From Drosophila pseudoobscura (taxonomy: Eukaryota; Arthropoda; Insecta; Diptera; Drosophilidae), in contig NC_046679.1 of NCBI RefSeq assembly GCF_009870125.1, positions 3,410,001-3,474,000 of the forward strand: a DNA stretch of 64,000 bases, given 5' to 3'. Below are positions 1 through 10,234 of this stretch, piece by piece. The notes beneath the pieces are model-generated. The model was given only the letters and a program-made list of their open reading frames with translations. It was not told the DNA's origin and made no database searches. Position numbers and translations under genes: made by a program. Position 1 is the stretch's first letter, and the number at the start of each line of letters is the position of its first letter.

Positions 1-1350
1 CTTCCGTTTGCCGACCTGCCGGCTCTCCCGTTTGGGTGTTTTCTCTTTGGGCTGAAAGGACGCACAGAATGTAATAGGGAACATGCCTCAGCCTTTAATC
101 GACTTACCACAATAATGAGGTTCTGCTCAAAGTTGTAGACCTGCTGCTCCTCAGATATGTCGCCGTCCAAGTTAAATACCACAACATCGCCCATTTCCTC
201 AGACTTCTCACCGCTGAACTGAATCTCCCCGTCGTCCTTAACTGCACGATAACAGGTTATACAGGGATAATCTATATGAGATTCCTTTTTCATACTAACT
301 GTTGTAGGACGTGATGTCGCTGTCCTGTTGAAACTCCGGCGGAGGGGAGTCGTGCTTGGGTTCCACCGTACTGGTCGAATTAATAATGTAAATTTCCCCA
401 TCCTCGGTCCTGACCACATCCCCAGCACCGACACCGACCATCTTAATATCTGTAAATTCGTGAGCAGTGACATCTGTTGGAGAGTCTTCCTCTATGTCGA
501 TCGGATCCAAGTCGACTTCATCAGCGGCTGAAGTCTCTGGATCGCCGCCCAGCACAAATTCGACCTCCTCCGCTTTCAGGCATTGTGCGGGCGGGTGCTT
601 CGAGGCTGAGCTGAGACGTCGTTTAATTGGATGCTTGGGAAGTATGGCGGGGGGCGAATCTGGAACGGGCTCTGGGGCAAGCTTTACGTCCGGATCCATA
701 GGTTCCCACGAACCAGCTTTCTTTTCGACTAGGAATACTTCTAGTTCGCCCACGAGTTTGGCCAGTTGCTCCCTGCGAATCTCCTCGTTCACTTCGTTGC
801 GAAGTTCCTCCCGCACATCCTGGCGCACCTCGTCGGCCAGCTCCTTGCGAACCTCTGCAGCTACTTCTTGGCGCAACTCGAGGCGCGCGGCCCCCAAACG
901 CTTGACGAACTCCTGCTCCTGATTCTCCTTGAACTTTTCACGCCATTTCTCGGCCTCTGCCTCGCGCACCTTCTCTTGGTTTGCTATGAATGCCACCGAC
1001 TCCTCGAACTCGAGCTCATCCTCGTCGTAGTCGTCCGACTCCTTTGAAAAGACGCGGCTTTTCTTGCCCAAGCCGAGCAGGCGAATGTGTTTGCGCAATT
1101 TTTTCTCTGTTGCCTGGCTGCGTTGGCGGAACAGGAAGGACTTCTCCAGTTGGTAGCGGCACTCGTCGCATATCTTTTTGGGGAATGGATCTGATGGCTT
1201 TGGATCCAGTGAGACACAGGCCATCAGACGCATCGCAATGGAGAGCCCCGTGGCATCGTCGCCGAATATGGTGTGGGCATCTAGATGCTCCTTCAGACAC
1301 AGGCGGCACAAGGTCTTCAAGTCGGGGTAACACAGCTCCGCCTCTGGCAT
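1..1350 (-). CDS. ZAD-domain protein with coiled coil, 5' part (partial gene)
   Basis: Minus-strand gene starting at the ATG at 1350..1348 and running off the left edge. Coding exons: 1350..300, 241..108 and 51..1, with 58-nt (299..242, GTTAGT...GCAG) and 56-nt (107..52, GTAAGT...TTTCAG) introns; every join keeps frame, giving 412 residues in the window. Residues about 13-90 form a ZAD domain (Cys15, Cys18, Cys61, Cys64), the zinc-binding dimerisation domain at the N terminus of many insect C2H2 transcription factors. Residues about 130-215 are a charged coiled coil (repeats such as EVRKELADEVRQDVREELRNEV), followed by an acidic Pro-rich linker. Without intron 1 splicing a TAG at 297..295 would end the frame. 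The last exon is basic (PKEKTPKRESRQ). C2H2 fingers, if present, lie outside the window. Probably a nuclear DNA-binding regulator; specific orthologue not recognised. Confidence 0.85.
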
Positions 1351-1404
1351 CGCAAACTATCTTTTTCGAATTGTTTTCAAGAACAACAATTCTGATTCCC
1401 TCAG

Positions 1405-1502
1405 AAATATACCAAAATATACGTCAGATAAAATATACGGTCTGACCCTCAGAAATATACTAAAATAGACCGTCTTATTTTTAGAATATACCATAAATAT
1501 AC
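1405..1502 (-). promoter_or_regulatory. Array of five Motif 6-like words upstream of ZAD gene 1
   Basis: AAATATAC occurs at 1405, 1415, 1431, 1453 and 1495 on plus. On minus this reads GTATATTT, which fits the Drosophila core-promoter Motif 6 (consensus KTYRGTATWTTT). The array lies 55-150 nt upstream of the ATG at 1350 in the gene's own orientation, so it probably marks the promoter. A near-copy GAATATACC is at 1484. Confidence 0.5.
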
Positions 1503-1724
1503 TGACGAATTTCAAGTTCCATCATGAATATTTCTCGTTTTTAATATTCCGTCGAATAATGCTGGCAAAGCCATTGAGTTCTAGGCCTACTTTTTATTGT
1601 ATTGTGTCTAAAACAAGGTTTATTCAAAGTAATCCATTGGAATAAATTGCTGGAGAACATTGCACCTATTCTCATTACGTTCCTGCGTCTGCCAGTGCAA
1701 ATGCCTATTCTGCGTCTATTCCGA

Positions 1725-1732
1725 TATCGATA
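1725..1732. promoter_or_regulatory. DRE palindrome TATCGATA
   Basis: Exact TATCGATA, the DREF/BEAF-32 target of Drosophila housekeeping promoters. It lies about 375 bp upstream of the first ZAD start codon and 175 bp beyond the stop of the second ZAD gene, so it more likely serves the first. Confidence 0.45.
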
Positions 1733-1761
1733 GCAAACGTACGGTAGTGTAAATAGGCTAT

Positions 1762-1767
1762 TTTATT
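1762..1767 (-). terminator. Poly(A) signal AATAAA for ZAD gene 2
   Basis: TTTATT on plus (AATAAA on minus), 140 nt after the stop of the second ZAD gene, in T/A-rich DNA. Further TTTATT words near 1593 and 1618 are alternatives. Apart from this, the promoter array and the DRE, 1351..1906 holds nothing else I can name. Confidence 0.45.
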
Positions 1768-1906
1768 TTTTTATACGTCCAAAAAAAAGTATGTTTTATA
1801 TATACGACCGATTATGATAATAGTATGTTGATAACTAGAGCTATGAAAAAAAAAACCATGGTTTCATGGTTATTGGCCATTATTTCTGCTGACACGTCGA
1901 CAATGT

Positions 1907-3054
1907 CTAACTATGCCTATCTCCGTGCCTGAGACGACAGCGCACACAATTGGCAGGATCCACGGATGCTGGATCGTAGCGTCGGCTGTGCTTGCGACAT
2001 AATTTGTCGCGATCCTTTCGATGATGGGAACGAACTTTCTTGTGAGGTGAAGGCTTCACCTGGGTTGTTTTGTTAGCGGTAGATTTAAAAGACAGGAAGG
2101 TGTCGGTGTTGAAATCTTCTCGCAAGTTATTCAATTCTAGATCCGTTATGGGTATTTCCACCATGGGTACTGGCACAATTGGCCCAGGAGTTGCGACTGC
2201 TTCTGGTGCTGTGGTCGATGGAGTTTTCGGGTTTGAATCATCATCTGAAATTTATGAAATAGTTTTAGCCAACGATGAGAATTGCCATATCAAAAGAACT
2301 GACCTAGAAGATCCACAAAGCTCACATTGCCGTCTTCCCTGACCTCATCAGGCTTAACAGGAGCTTCAGCTACGTACAACTCGGAACCTTCAAACGCCAT
2401 CACCTGGTTCGAGGACGTAATGCTTCTCAGTCTCATATTGTCCGAGTCGGACCAGTAACTCTCGCAGCGTTCGACATTGCCGTAGAGTGTCTCGTTGCGT
2501 TTGCGCTCGAAGAATCGCTCCATTTCATGAAAAACATCATCCAGGACGCTGATGCGGCACTTTTTCTTAGCTTCTTCCTCAATTTTCTCCTCCACTTCCT
2601 TTCGCAGCTCTTGTTCTATCTCGGCGCGCACTTCCTGCTTGCATTCGCTGAGCAATTGCTTTTTGTAAGAATCGATTTCGGAGCGGATCAGTTGAGCCGT
2701 CTGCATGCGCCACTGGGCGCTGCTCTCGGAGCAGGCTGTGGGTGTGCAGCCAGCCACATCGTGCAGCTCAAACTCCTCCTCGGCGGCTACCAAAGTGTCT
2801 ACCAGCCCGTCTTTCGGGTCCCGGCTCTGCAGGACCTTATTGCGCCGTAGTCTTCTGTCAGCAGCATGGCAGCGTTTGCGAAAAGCATAGTGCTCCTCGA
2901 CTCGCAAAAGACATTCCGGGCAGATAACTTGGGGCAGGTCATCGTTGGGCTGCACCTCGACAGCAGTGCAAGCTATTATCTTTAGGGCGGTTTGGCCATT
3001 GGAAATCAAAAAGTTGGCGTCGCTTGAGAGACACAGACGGCACACATTCAACAT
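1907..3054 (-). CDS. ZAD-domain coiled-coil protein without recognisable C2H2 array
   Basis: Two exons, 3054..2304 and 2244..1907, joined over a 59-nt intron (GTCAGT...TTTCAG) in frame: 362 residues. I start at the ATG at 3054 because the ZAD begins there (MLNVCRLCL); an open stretch runs 32 codons further up but would place a long Cys-rich leader before the ZAD. ZAD ligands are Cys5, Cys8, Cys45, Cys48. Residues about 115-200 are an acidic/basic coiled coil (EVRAEIEQELRKEVEEKIEE) very like that of the neighbouring ZAD gene, so the two are probably tandem duplicates. The basic C terminus ends with CVRCRLRHGDRH, a Cys-x2-Cys-x3-His-x3-His arrangement, but no classical C2H2 finger is present before the TAG. 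Probably nuclear and able to dimerise through the ZAD; function unknown. Confidence 0.85.
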
Positions 3055-3197
3055 TCTTTGCCGGCACGGGACGAAACAAACACAGGACTTAGGAACTCTT
3101 AGTTTCTTTGTTTTTGCACGTTTTACAAAATCAAACCCAACAATTAACAATTTTTAAAGTTGGATTCAAAATAAATAGACAAAATAAAAACTGGACT

Positions 3198-3259
3198 TAT
3201 CGATAAAATATACCCCCAGAAATATACCGTCTCATTTTCAAAATTGACCGTAAATATAC
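3198..3259 (-). promoter_or_regulatory. DRE plus three Motif 6-like words upstream of ZAD gene 2
   Basis: TATCGATA at 3198..3205, then AAATATAC at 3206, 3220 and 3252 (minus-strand GTATATTT). They sit 145-205 nt upstream of the ATG at 3054, the same combination seen before the first ZAD gene. The whole 3055..3723 stretch is a divergent promoter shared with Rpn2. Confidence 0.5.
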
Positions 3260-3527
3260 CATCAACTCAAAAGTATATAATATACCGTAAATGGTCACCC
3301 TGATTTTGAGCTGCTTTCGATATAAATAATAACGAATTGTATGTATTTTTAATATTTCAAATATCTTATTCAAAAAAATGTGATTTGTGCCAAACTTAAC
3401 ATTGATATACAAATATCAGATATTGGGTTGCTTAAACGACATCATCTTGTCCCAATTCAAGATTATTATTATTATTTTCCAGTATTTTGAAGACGCGTTA
3501 CCGCTTGTCCAATGCAATACAGAAGTA

Positions 3528-3538
3528 CGGCCACACTG
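3528..3538 (+). promoter_or_regulatory. Motif 1 (M1BP-type) element of the Rpn2 promoter
   Basis: CGGCCACACTG differs at one base from Drosophila Motif 1 (YGGTCACACTR), a TATA-less housekeeping promoter element close to the start site. It lies 186 nt before the Rpn2 ATG in the same orientation, so a 5' UTR of roughly 170-190 nt is expected. Confidence 0.55.
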
Positions 3539-3723
3539 TATGTGAGTGATTTTGCATTTTCGGCATAAAGAAAAATTTATAAAAAAAGGAGTAAATTGTT
3601 GGTTAGTACGCAGTAAATTAGCTTAATTACATTATATTTTTAAAGTGTTCGGTGTCTAAATTTGACATATCTCTATTACACATTTGTAGAACAGATATTC
3701 AGCTGGAAAAAAAGAAGCACAAA

Positions 3724-6700
3724 ATGAGTCTTACATCCGCCGCGGGGATAATATCCCTACTCGATGAACCGATGCCAGATCTTAAGGTATTTGCCCTGAA
3801 GAAGCTGGACAACATTGTGGAGGAGTTTTGGCCGGAAATATCCGAGTCCATAGAGAAAATTGAGATGCTCCATGAAGATAGAGGTTTTCCGGAAAACAAA
3901 CTGGCTGGCATGGTTGCCTCCAAGGTATTCTATCACTTGGGATCATTCGAGGATGCCCTCACTTATGCGCTGGGCGCTGGAGATCTGTTCGATGTGAATG
4001 CGCGAAACGAATACACGGAGACAATCATTGCCAAGTGCATTGATTTCTATATTGCCCAACGCGTCCAGTTCATTGAGAACCCCAAGGAGGCCACCGCTGT
4101 AGATGAGCGCCTCGAGGGCATTGTGAATCGCATGATACAGCGCTGCCTGGACGACAACCAGTTCAGGCAGGCTCTGGGCATTGCGCTGGAGACCCGCCGC
4201 ATGGACATCTTTACGGTGGCCATCATGAAGTCTGACGACGTACGTGGCATGCTGGCCTATGCCTACAATGTGACAATGTCCCTGATACAGAATCGCGGCT
4301 TCCGCAATGAAGTACTGCGCTGTTTGGTCGGCCTTTACAAGGACCTGGGCGTGCCCGATTATGTCAACATGTGCCAGTGCTTGATATTCCTCGAGGATCC
4401 TCTGGCCGTAGCAGAGATGCTAGACGCTCTGACACGATCCGTTGTGGAGACAAACAATCTGATGGCCTATCAGATTGCATTTGATCTGTACGAGTCGGCC
4501 ACCCAAGAGTTTCTGGGCAACGTACTGCAGGCTCTCAAGGATACAGCACCGATACCCACAGCCCTGCCTAGCACATTCAAGCCTCAGGGGACTACCTCTG
4601 GCGATGCGGCGGCCAAGTCTGACGAAGATAAGGCCAAACCGGACGAAGATATTACGGAAGAAAAAGAACGTAAGTCTTGGACTCTAAAATTTATAGCATA
4701 TCAGTTGAATAAATTACATTTTTTACGTATCTAGCCGAGCCCAAGGTCGAGCGCACAATCGATTCCTTGAACGAGGTGGAGAAACTGCATCAGAAAAATA
4801 TTGAGAAGCTGATTTCCATTCTGTCCGGCGAGATCTCGATTGATCTGCAGCTGCAGTTCCTTATTCGCAGCAATCATGCCGATTTACAGGTGCTGCGCGG
4901 CACCAAGGAGGCTGTGCGCGTGTCCATCTGCCACACGGCCACAGTCATCGCCAATGCCTTCATGCACAGCGGCACAACCTCAGATCAATTCCTGCGCGAC
5001 AACTTGGATTGGTTGGCGAGGGCGACCAACTGGGCCAAATTAACGGCCACCGCTTCGCTGGGAGTCATCCATCGGGGACACGAGAAGGATTCGCTGGCGC
5101 TGATGCAGAGCTACTTGCCCAAAGAGGCGGGTCCCAGTTCTGGCTACTCTGAGGGCGGCGCCCTCTATGCTCTGGGCCTCATACATGCCAATCACGGAGC
5201 CAATATCATTGACTACTTGTTGCAGCAGCTGAAGGATGCCCAGAACGAGAATGTGCGTCACGGCGGCTGCCTGGGCCTCGGTCTGGCTGGTATGGGAACC
5301 CACCGACAGGATCTGTACGAGCAGTTGAAGTTTAATTTGTATCAGGATGATGCTGTTACCGGCGAGGCGGCGGGCATTGCCATGGGCATGGTTATGCTGG
5401 GCTCCAAGAACGCTCAGGCCATCGAGGATATGGTGTCGTATGCGCAGGAAACGCAGCACGAGAAGATCCTTCGGGGTCTGGCTGTCGGCATATCGCTTAC
5501 CATGTTCTCCCGCCTTGAGGAGGCCGATCCCCTCGTCACCAGTCTTTCCACCGACAAGGATCCCGTCCTGCGTCGCTCCGGCATGTACACCCTGGCCATG
5601 GCATACAACGGAACTGGGAGCAACAAAGCCATACGCAAACTCCTGCACGTGGCCGTCTCCGATGTCAACGATGATGTCCGACGGGCTGCCGTCACCGCCA
5701 TTGGCTTCATACTGTTCCGGACACCGGAACAGTGCCCTTCGGTGGTCAGCCTGCTGGCCGAGTCCTACAACCCGCACGTACGCTACGGAGCAGCGATGGC
5801 CTTGGGCATTGCCTGCGCCGGCACTGGACTTCGCGAAGCCATTGCTTTGCTGGAGCCGATGGTCAAATTTGATCCCGTGAACTTTGTGCGCCAGGGAGCA
5901 TTGATTGCCTCGGCCATGATCCTGATACAGCACACGGACCAGAGCTGCCCCAAGACCACCTTCTTCCGCCAGCTGTATGCGGAGGTCATTAGCAACAAAC
6001 ACGAGGATGTCATGGCCAAATACGGCGCGATCTTGGCACAAGGTGAGTTCCCCCCTTTTGTGGGATTGTAAAACATTACAAATAATCGCTTTGCCCCATT
6101 GCTAGGTATAATTGATGCCGGCGGGCGGAACGCTACGCTCTCGCTGCAATCACGAACCGGACACACCAATCTGCAGGCTGTCGTCGGAATGCTGGCCTTC
6201 ACTCAGTACTGGTACTGGTTCCCCCTGGCTCACACTCTGTCGCTGGCCTTCACGCCGACGTGTGTGATTGGTCTGAACTCGGACCTGAAGATGCCCAAAA
6301 TGGAGTTCAAGTCGGCTGCCAAGCCATCGCTGTACGCCTACCCTGCCCCGCTAGAGGAGAAGAAGAGCGAGGAGCGAGAGAAGGTGGCCACGGCAGTGCT
6401 CTCGATTGCCGCCAGACAGAAGCGTCGGGAGAATGCCGACAAGAAGGAAGACGACAAAATGGACGTGGATGAGGACAGCAAGGAGGGTGCGACGCCAGCC
6501 AAGAAGGATGATGAGAAGGCCGAGCCGGCGGCCAAGTCGGATGAGAAGGCAGCGGAGGAGAAACCCAAGAAGAAGGACGAGAAGGAGAAGGAAAAGAAAA
6601 AGGAGGATGAGAAGGAGAAGGACAAAGAGGCGGCCGGCACAAGCGCTGACAAAGAGAAGGACAAGAAAGATGAGAAGAAGGAAAAGAAAGAGCCGGAACC

Positions 6701-6944
6701 GAACTTCGAAATCCTCCAGAATCCCGCACGCGTCCTGCGTCAACAGTTGAAGGTCCTGAGCGTCATCGACAACCAGACCTACGAGCCCCTCAAGGAGGTC
6801 ACCATTGGTGGCATCATTGTATTCCAACACAGCGGCAAGGTTGAGGAACAGGAACTCGTCGAACCCGTGGCCGCCTTCGGTCCAATGAACGATGAGGAGA
6901 AGGAGCCCGAGCCACCAGAGCCCTTCGAATACATTGAAGACTAA
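3724..6944 (+). CDS. Rpn2: 26S proteasome regulatory subunit Rpn2 (PSMD1)
   Basis: Three coding exons, 3724..4669, 4735..6042 and 6106..6944, with 65-nt and 63-nt introns (GTAAGT...CTAG; GTGAGT...CTAG); joined frame 1030 residues, the usual Rpn2 length. The start is the ATG with context AAAATGAGT; the open frame extends a little upstream but lacks an ATG. Rpn2 is the large non-ATPase scaffold of the 19S base; in the family it contacts Rpn1, the ATPase ring and the ubiquitin receptor Rpn13. The N-terminal half is alpha-helical ([16 protein letters not shown]...). Exon 2 carries the Gly/Ala-rich proteasome/cyclosome repeats (for example [40 protein letters not shown]), which form a toroid. After that comes a Lys/Glu-rich stretch of about 130 residues, then a conserved C-terminal domain ending FEYIED. 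Housekeeping expression fits the Motif 1 promoter. Confidence 0.97.
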
Positions 6945-7069
6945 ATGGGCATGTTGTTCGTCATTATCTAAGTATATTTGTTCTGAATTTTCAGTTTTGG
7001 CAAAAGTGTCACGATATCTACTAAACACAAACAATTGCATACGCCGATTTAACGCTAATCCCTAATTAT

Positions 7070-7080
7070 AATAAAATAAA
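7070..7080 (+). terminator. Poly(A) signals of Rpn2
   Basis: Two overlapping AATAAA words (7070..7075, 7075..7080) lie 126 nt after the Rpn2 stop and are followed by a TG-rich stretch. Confidence 0.7.
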
Positions 7081-7176
7081 TGGTTCATCTTCTATGATGT
7101 AAAGAACGTGCTTTGCTTGGTTTTTGAATCAAAAACATATGGCAGTTATTAGACGAACATTTTGCCGTCCAATGAA

Positions 7177-7640
7177 GTAAAAAAAACGAGGGGGAACGTT
7201 GTGAGTTGCTGCGGAGGCCGCAACTCTACACTTATACCCGATATATAGACAGAAAACGTGTCTGAACATGTCGTCGGGCGCTGCGTAGCCACTGCAACTT
7301 AACTTAACTTTTCTCGTATCTTTAATATTGTGGATGCCACAGATTTTCATCCTTTGTGGGGGTCGGAAGGGGGTGGGGCGAAATTTGGAAATATACGTTT
7401 AATAGTGACATATTACAGAAGTTTGGATACAAAATGTCGTTGCTCTAGCTCTTATAGTCTTTGAGCACTAGTCGCTCATAGGGACGGAGTGACGGACGGA
7501 CAGACAGACAGACAGGGTTCAATGGACTCGGCTATTGATGCTGATCATCAATCGGAAACGATTCCTTCTGGACGTAATACACATCCCATTTCATCACAAA
7601 TCTAATATACCCCTATAATCATTTTGAGTATCGGGTATAA
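7177..7640. mobile_element. mini-me / DINE-1-like non-autonomous repeat
   Basis: TTATACCCGATA at 7232..7243 and its exact reverse complement TATCGGGTATAA at 7629..7640 bracket about 410 bp. Inside is a (RGAC)n tract (7490-7514, the GTCY proto-microsatellite on the other strand), followed by CTCGGCTATTGATGCTGATC, a core I recognise from Drosophila mini-me/DINE-1 elements, then GATTCCTTCTGGACGT. Left of the terminal repeat a small hairpin (GAGTTGC...GCAACTC, 7203-7226) and a Lys-like A-rich run look like part of the element. No coding capacity. Family members are regarded as Helitron-related; exact ends are uncertain by tens of bases. Confidence 0.75.
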
Positions 7641-8526
7641 AAAAACCGATGAACAGTTGACGAGAGTCGAGTTCGAAAATTCGAACTTTGTGCGAAGCAA
7701 CAGCAATACGCGTCAGTGACTATAGGCCAAGCCATGCGAGAGAAGAGCACAACTAATAGAACTGAGCATTTGGCGGGATGGCAGTTTATTCAAATAATTG
7801 TATATTTCAAATGTACACATATTTGAGTTGAAATAATGCAGTAACAGTAGCCTTAAATGTGGGAAATGATTGGAATGAGGCGAAAAAGCATCTATAATAA
7901 AGTGTAAGTCGCATGAGAGCTTTACGGTCCTGTTATTATGTCAGACCCTTTGATCCCTGCTATTGTGAATGAAAGCTTTTGGCAAAAGCTCTTTCATAAC
8001 ATTCTCCTGTTCCGTTGTGCTCGCTCCCGTACTCCCACCCTTCCTCTTTCGCACACACACAACTCGTGTTTTGTTGCTGGAGTTTATCATAGTCCTCTTT
8101 GGGTTTGCGTTTTCTTTTGCTTTCGCTTTCGCACTCGTTTATTTAGTTCAGTGTGTTCCGTCGTTCAGTTGCGTCCTGCGTCCTGGCATATCCTGTCGCT
8201 ATAGCTGTGTGTGCTGTCGCTTAGCGTTCTCCTCTCGTGGCTGTTGAGTGCATTTCAGCGGCTGCAAACAACAACAGAAGTTTGCCAAAACAAAATTTGC
8301 ATAATTCCGAAGAATTTAGTGGATGGTGATTAGTGAAACGCGGCCCGATATAGAGAGTCCGATCCGATCCAAGAGCGGAAACAGTAAACTCTTGTCAATT
8401 TCGTGGTGGTTTAAGCCGCTTTTGGTGAACCGGCTCGGATCACAGAAACATTTTTACTCGTCCACCTGGTGTGCGTTGGCACTGAACGGCTTCAAAATTA
8501 ACTACTCAAAGTATCACCACAACGCT
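7641..8526 (+). other. Upstream region and probable 5' leader of GstZ2 distal transcript
   Basis: No gene of its own is visible. Initiator-like words TCAGTG (8148) and TCAGTT (8165) are followed by pyrimidine-rich DNA and then by the short exon at 8527, so a transcription start near 8150-8170 is plausible. An open frame beginning with an ATG at 8323 runs in frame into that exon, so a 76-codon N-terminal extension cannot be excluded. Confidence 0.35.
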
Positions 8527-8550
8527 ATGTCCCTATCGGCCATAGCAAAG
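8527..8550 (+). CDS. GstZ2: Alternative coding first exon of GstZ2 (MSLSAIAK)
   Basis: ATG followed by seven codons ending AAG directly before a good donor (GTAAGC, 8551). It can splice in frame to CCAATACTC at 10277, where a pyrimidine tract and GCACAG form an acceptor inside the normal first exon. This gives MSLSAIAK-PILYSYW and a 220-residue enzyme instead of 226. Inferred from splice sites and frame; I recall that D. melanogaster GstZ2 also has several N-terminal isoforms. Confidence 0.5.
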
Positions 8551-10234
8551 GTAAGCACAAATCGGAGTTCCCAGCGTCATTGGATTGGCGCCTTGTTTGG
8601 CAGAGAAATCCATTACCCGAATTGTCACTCATACCCCCCATGCGGGCGACATAGGCAATCTCTGGCTTCAGTCGTTACAGGGGGTGGGTGGGGGGCTTGG
8701 GTTGGCCCATACCTAGATTTTGTGTTCGGATCGGGCATGCGCAGACTTGCAGAATTTCACAGCTCCCTCGCGTACACACTGCGAAAGTTTCGGCGGATAG
8801 GGTTGCCAGGCGGCCAACATGGCCGTGTGCAGGCACAACATGGATTACTTACTGCGAGGACTCGACAACCCAATGGCTAGGCTTTTAACTCAAACTCCGG
8901 GCTCCAGGAATGGCGGGCACTCGGCAATCAACCCCTAAAAAGCACACCCTCTCTGCGGACAAGCGCCGGACGGGCAGACCGACAAAGCTGCTCAACGAAA
9001 CTTCTGAGCCAAATATCCTCTCGTGCTTGTACTGCTGCTGCTTGTGCTTCCTCTTGCTCCCCTTGGTGTCCTTGGCGCGTTTCTGCCGCGGCTGGCTTTC
9101 GCCTCGCCTCGCCTCGCCTCGCTTCGGTTCGCATCGTAACGTTCGACGAGGACGAGGACAAGGACCAGGACAACGTCAACTTGATTAAGGTTAATGCCCC
9201 TATCCGACCTTGGGGTGCGACATACTTCGGGACTCGGCGGTGCCGGCCTCGGTTCGGGCCCGGCCTACTCTGTGGCTACTGCCACTTCTGCTGGCTGTCT
9301 CTCGCGATGTGACTACTGCTGCTGCTGTCCGACGCTTTCGGCTTTACTTTCTCATGGGTTCATTGAACTTTTAGGGAACTTATTATGCTTTCCGTGCACA
9401 CATACACACACCCATTATTCATGTGTGTGTGAGTGGGTGGGTGGGCGTAGGGTAGGCCGTCGTCGATAGGCCCTGTTGGGTTGATTGGCCAGCAGCAGCC
9501 ATCCGGCGGCCGCGCTGTATGTATATCATTTTAGGGCTCGTCCTCGTCCGCGGCCATTGCCGCTTTTCACTGTTCTGTTCCGTTCGCAGCACAGCGTGTT
9601 CGTCATTCGGAGTTCACTGTTGCTCTGCAGCTGTTGTCGGGTGCTATTTTTGGTGCAAGACGAACTTGACTCTGTGCTGTGCTGTGCCGTGCCGTGCCGC
9701 GCCGCTCCGTGCTCTGACTGTGTGCTGTGTGCTCTGTGCTGTACTGTGCTTTTGTTGCCCCATCACATCAGTCTGTCTCTAGCGTTGCTCCTGTCTGCAG
9801 CATTTCGCCGCTTACAATACGATGAATCATGTGGGTATACCTATGCGAAAAAAAGAAAAAATGTGTTAAACTGTGCTTACAAATCGATAAGTGTGTTTAA
9901 TTGAAAGTAGAGTAGATCTCGTTTCCGATTTAACTCCGCAGCCTAATCAATGAGTAAACAAAGGCATAAATAGCGCCGAGTGGCATTTAATGCAAATGAT
10001 TAAACCAGTTTGACTAGATGGATAATATTGAAAATAGTTGTGCCGTTTGTGCTGTTTGTGCTGTTTGTGCCCCCAACACGTTATCAGTGGCAACCTGTTC
10101 TGTTCTTGCCCTGCCCTGGGCTCGCTCTCTGTGTTTAAATTAGAATTTATGTAGATTTCGTAATAGAATTTGTGGGGCTGGGCCGGACAGTCGGCGTCCG
10201 GCACAGCAAGCGAAAAGAAGGTTTTTGTGACAAA
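8551..10234 (+). other. Intron/promoter DNA of GstZ2
   Basis: About 1.7 kb without a credible gene. It holds a (GCCTC)n pentamer run at 9101..9122, CA/GT runs near 9400-9430, a degenerate (TGTGC/CGTGC)n run at 9673-9715, and just before the GstZ2 ATG a short inverted repeat GCCGGAC-AGTCGGC-GTCCGGC at about 10181..10201. The last is possibly in the 5' UTR of the proximal transcript. Confidence 0.4.

Noticed and set aside
3290-3302. TGGTCACCCTG as Motif 1 for ZAD gene 2
   Set aside because: It is in plus orientation, opposite to that gene, and has a mismatch in the core; the copy at 3528 is better and fits Rpn2.
5040-6041. 333-codon antisense open frame across Rpn2
   Set aside because: It mirrors the codon pattern of the real Rpn2 exon on plus and has no protein-like composition or promoter.
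6307-7040. Several antisense Ser/Pro- and Leu/Val-rich frames over the 3' part of Rpn2
   Set aside because: They arise from the Lys/Glu-rich AAG/GAG tract read on the other strand.
8323-8880. 185-codon frame as a separate gene
   Set aside because: It contains the GstZ2 microexon followed by a good donor; the part after 8551 is intronic in character. The upstream 68 codons remain a possible N-terminal extension only.
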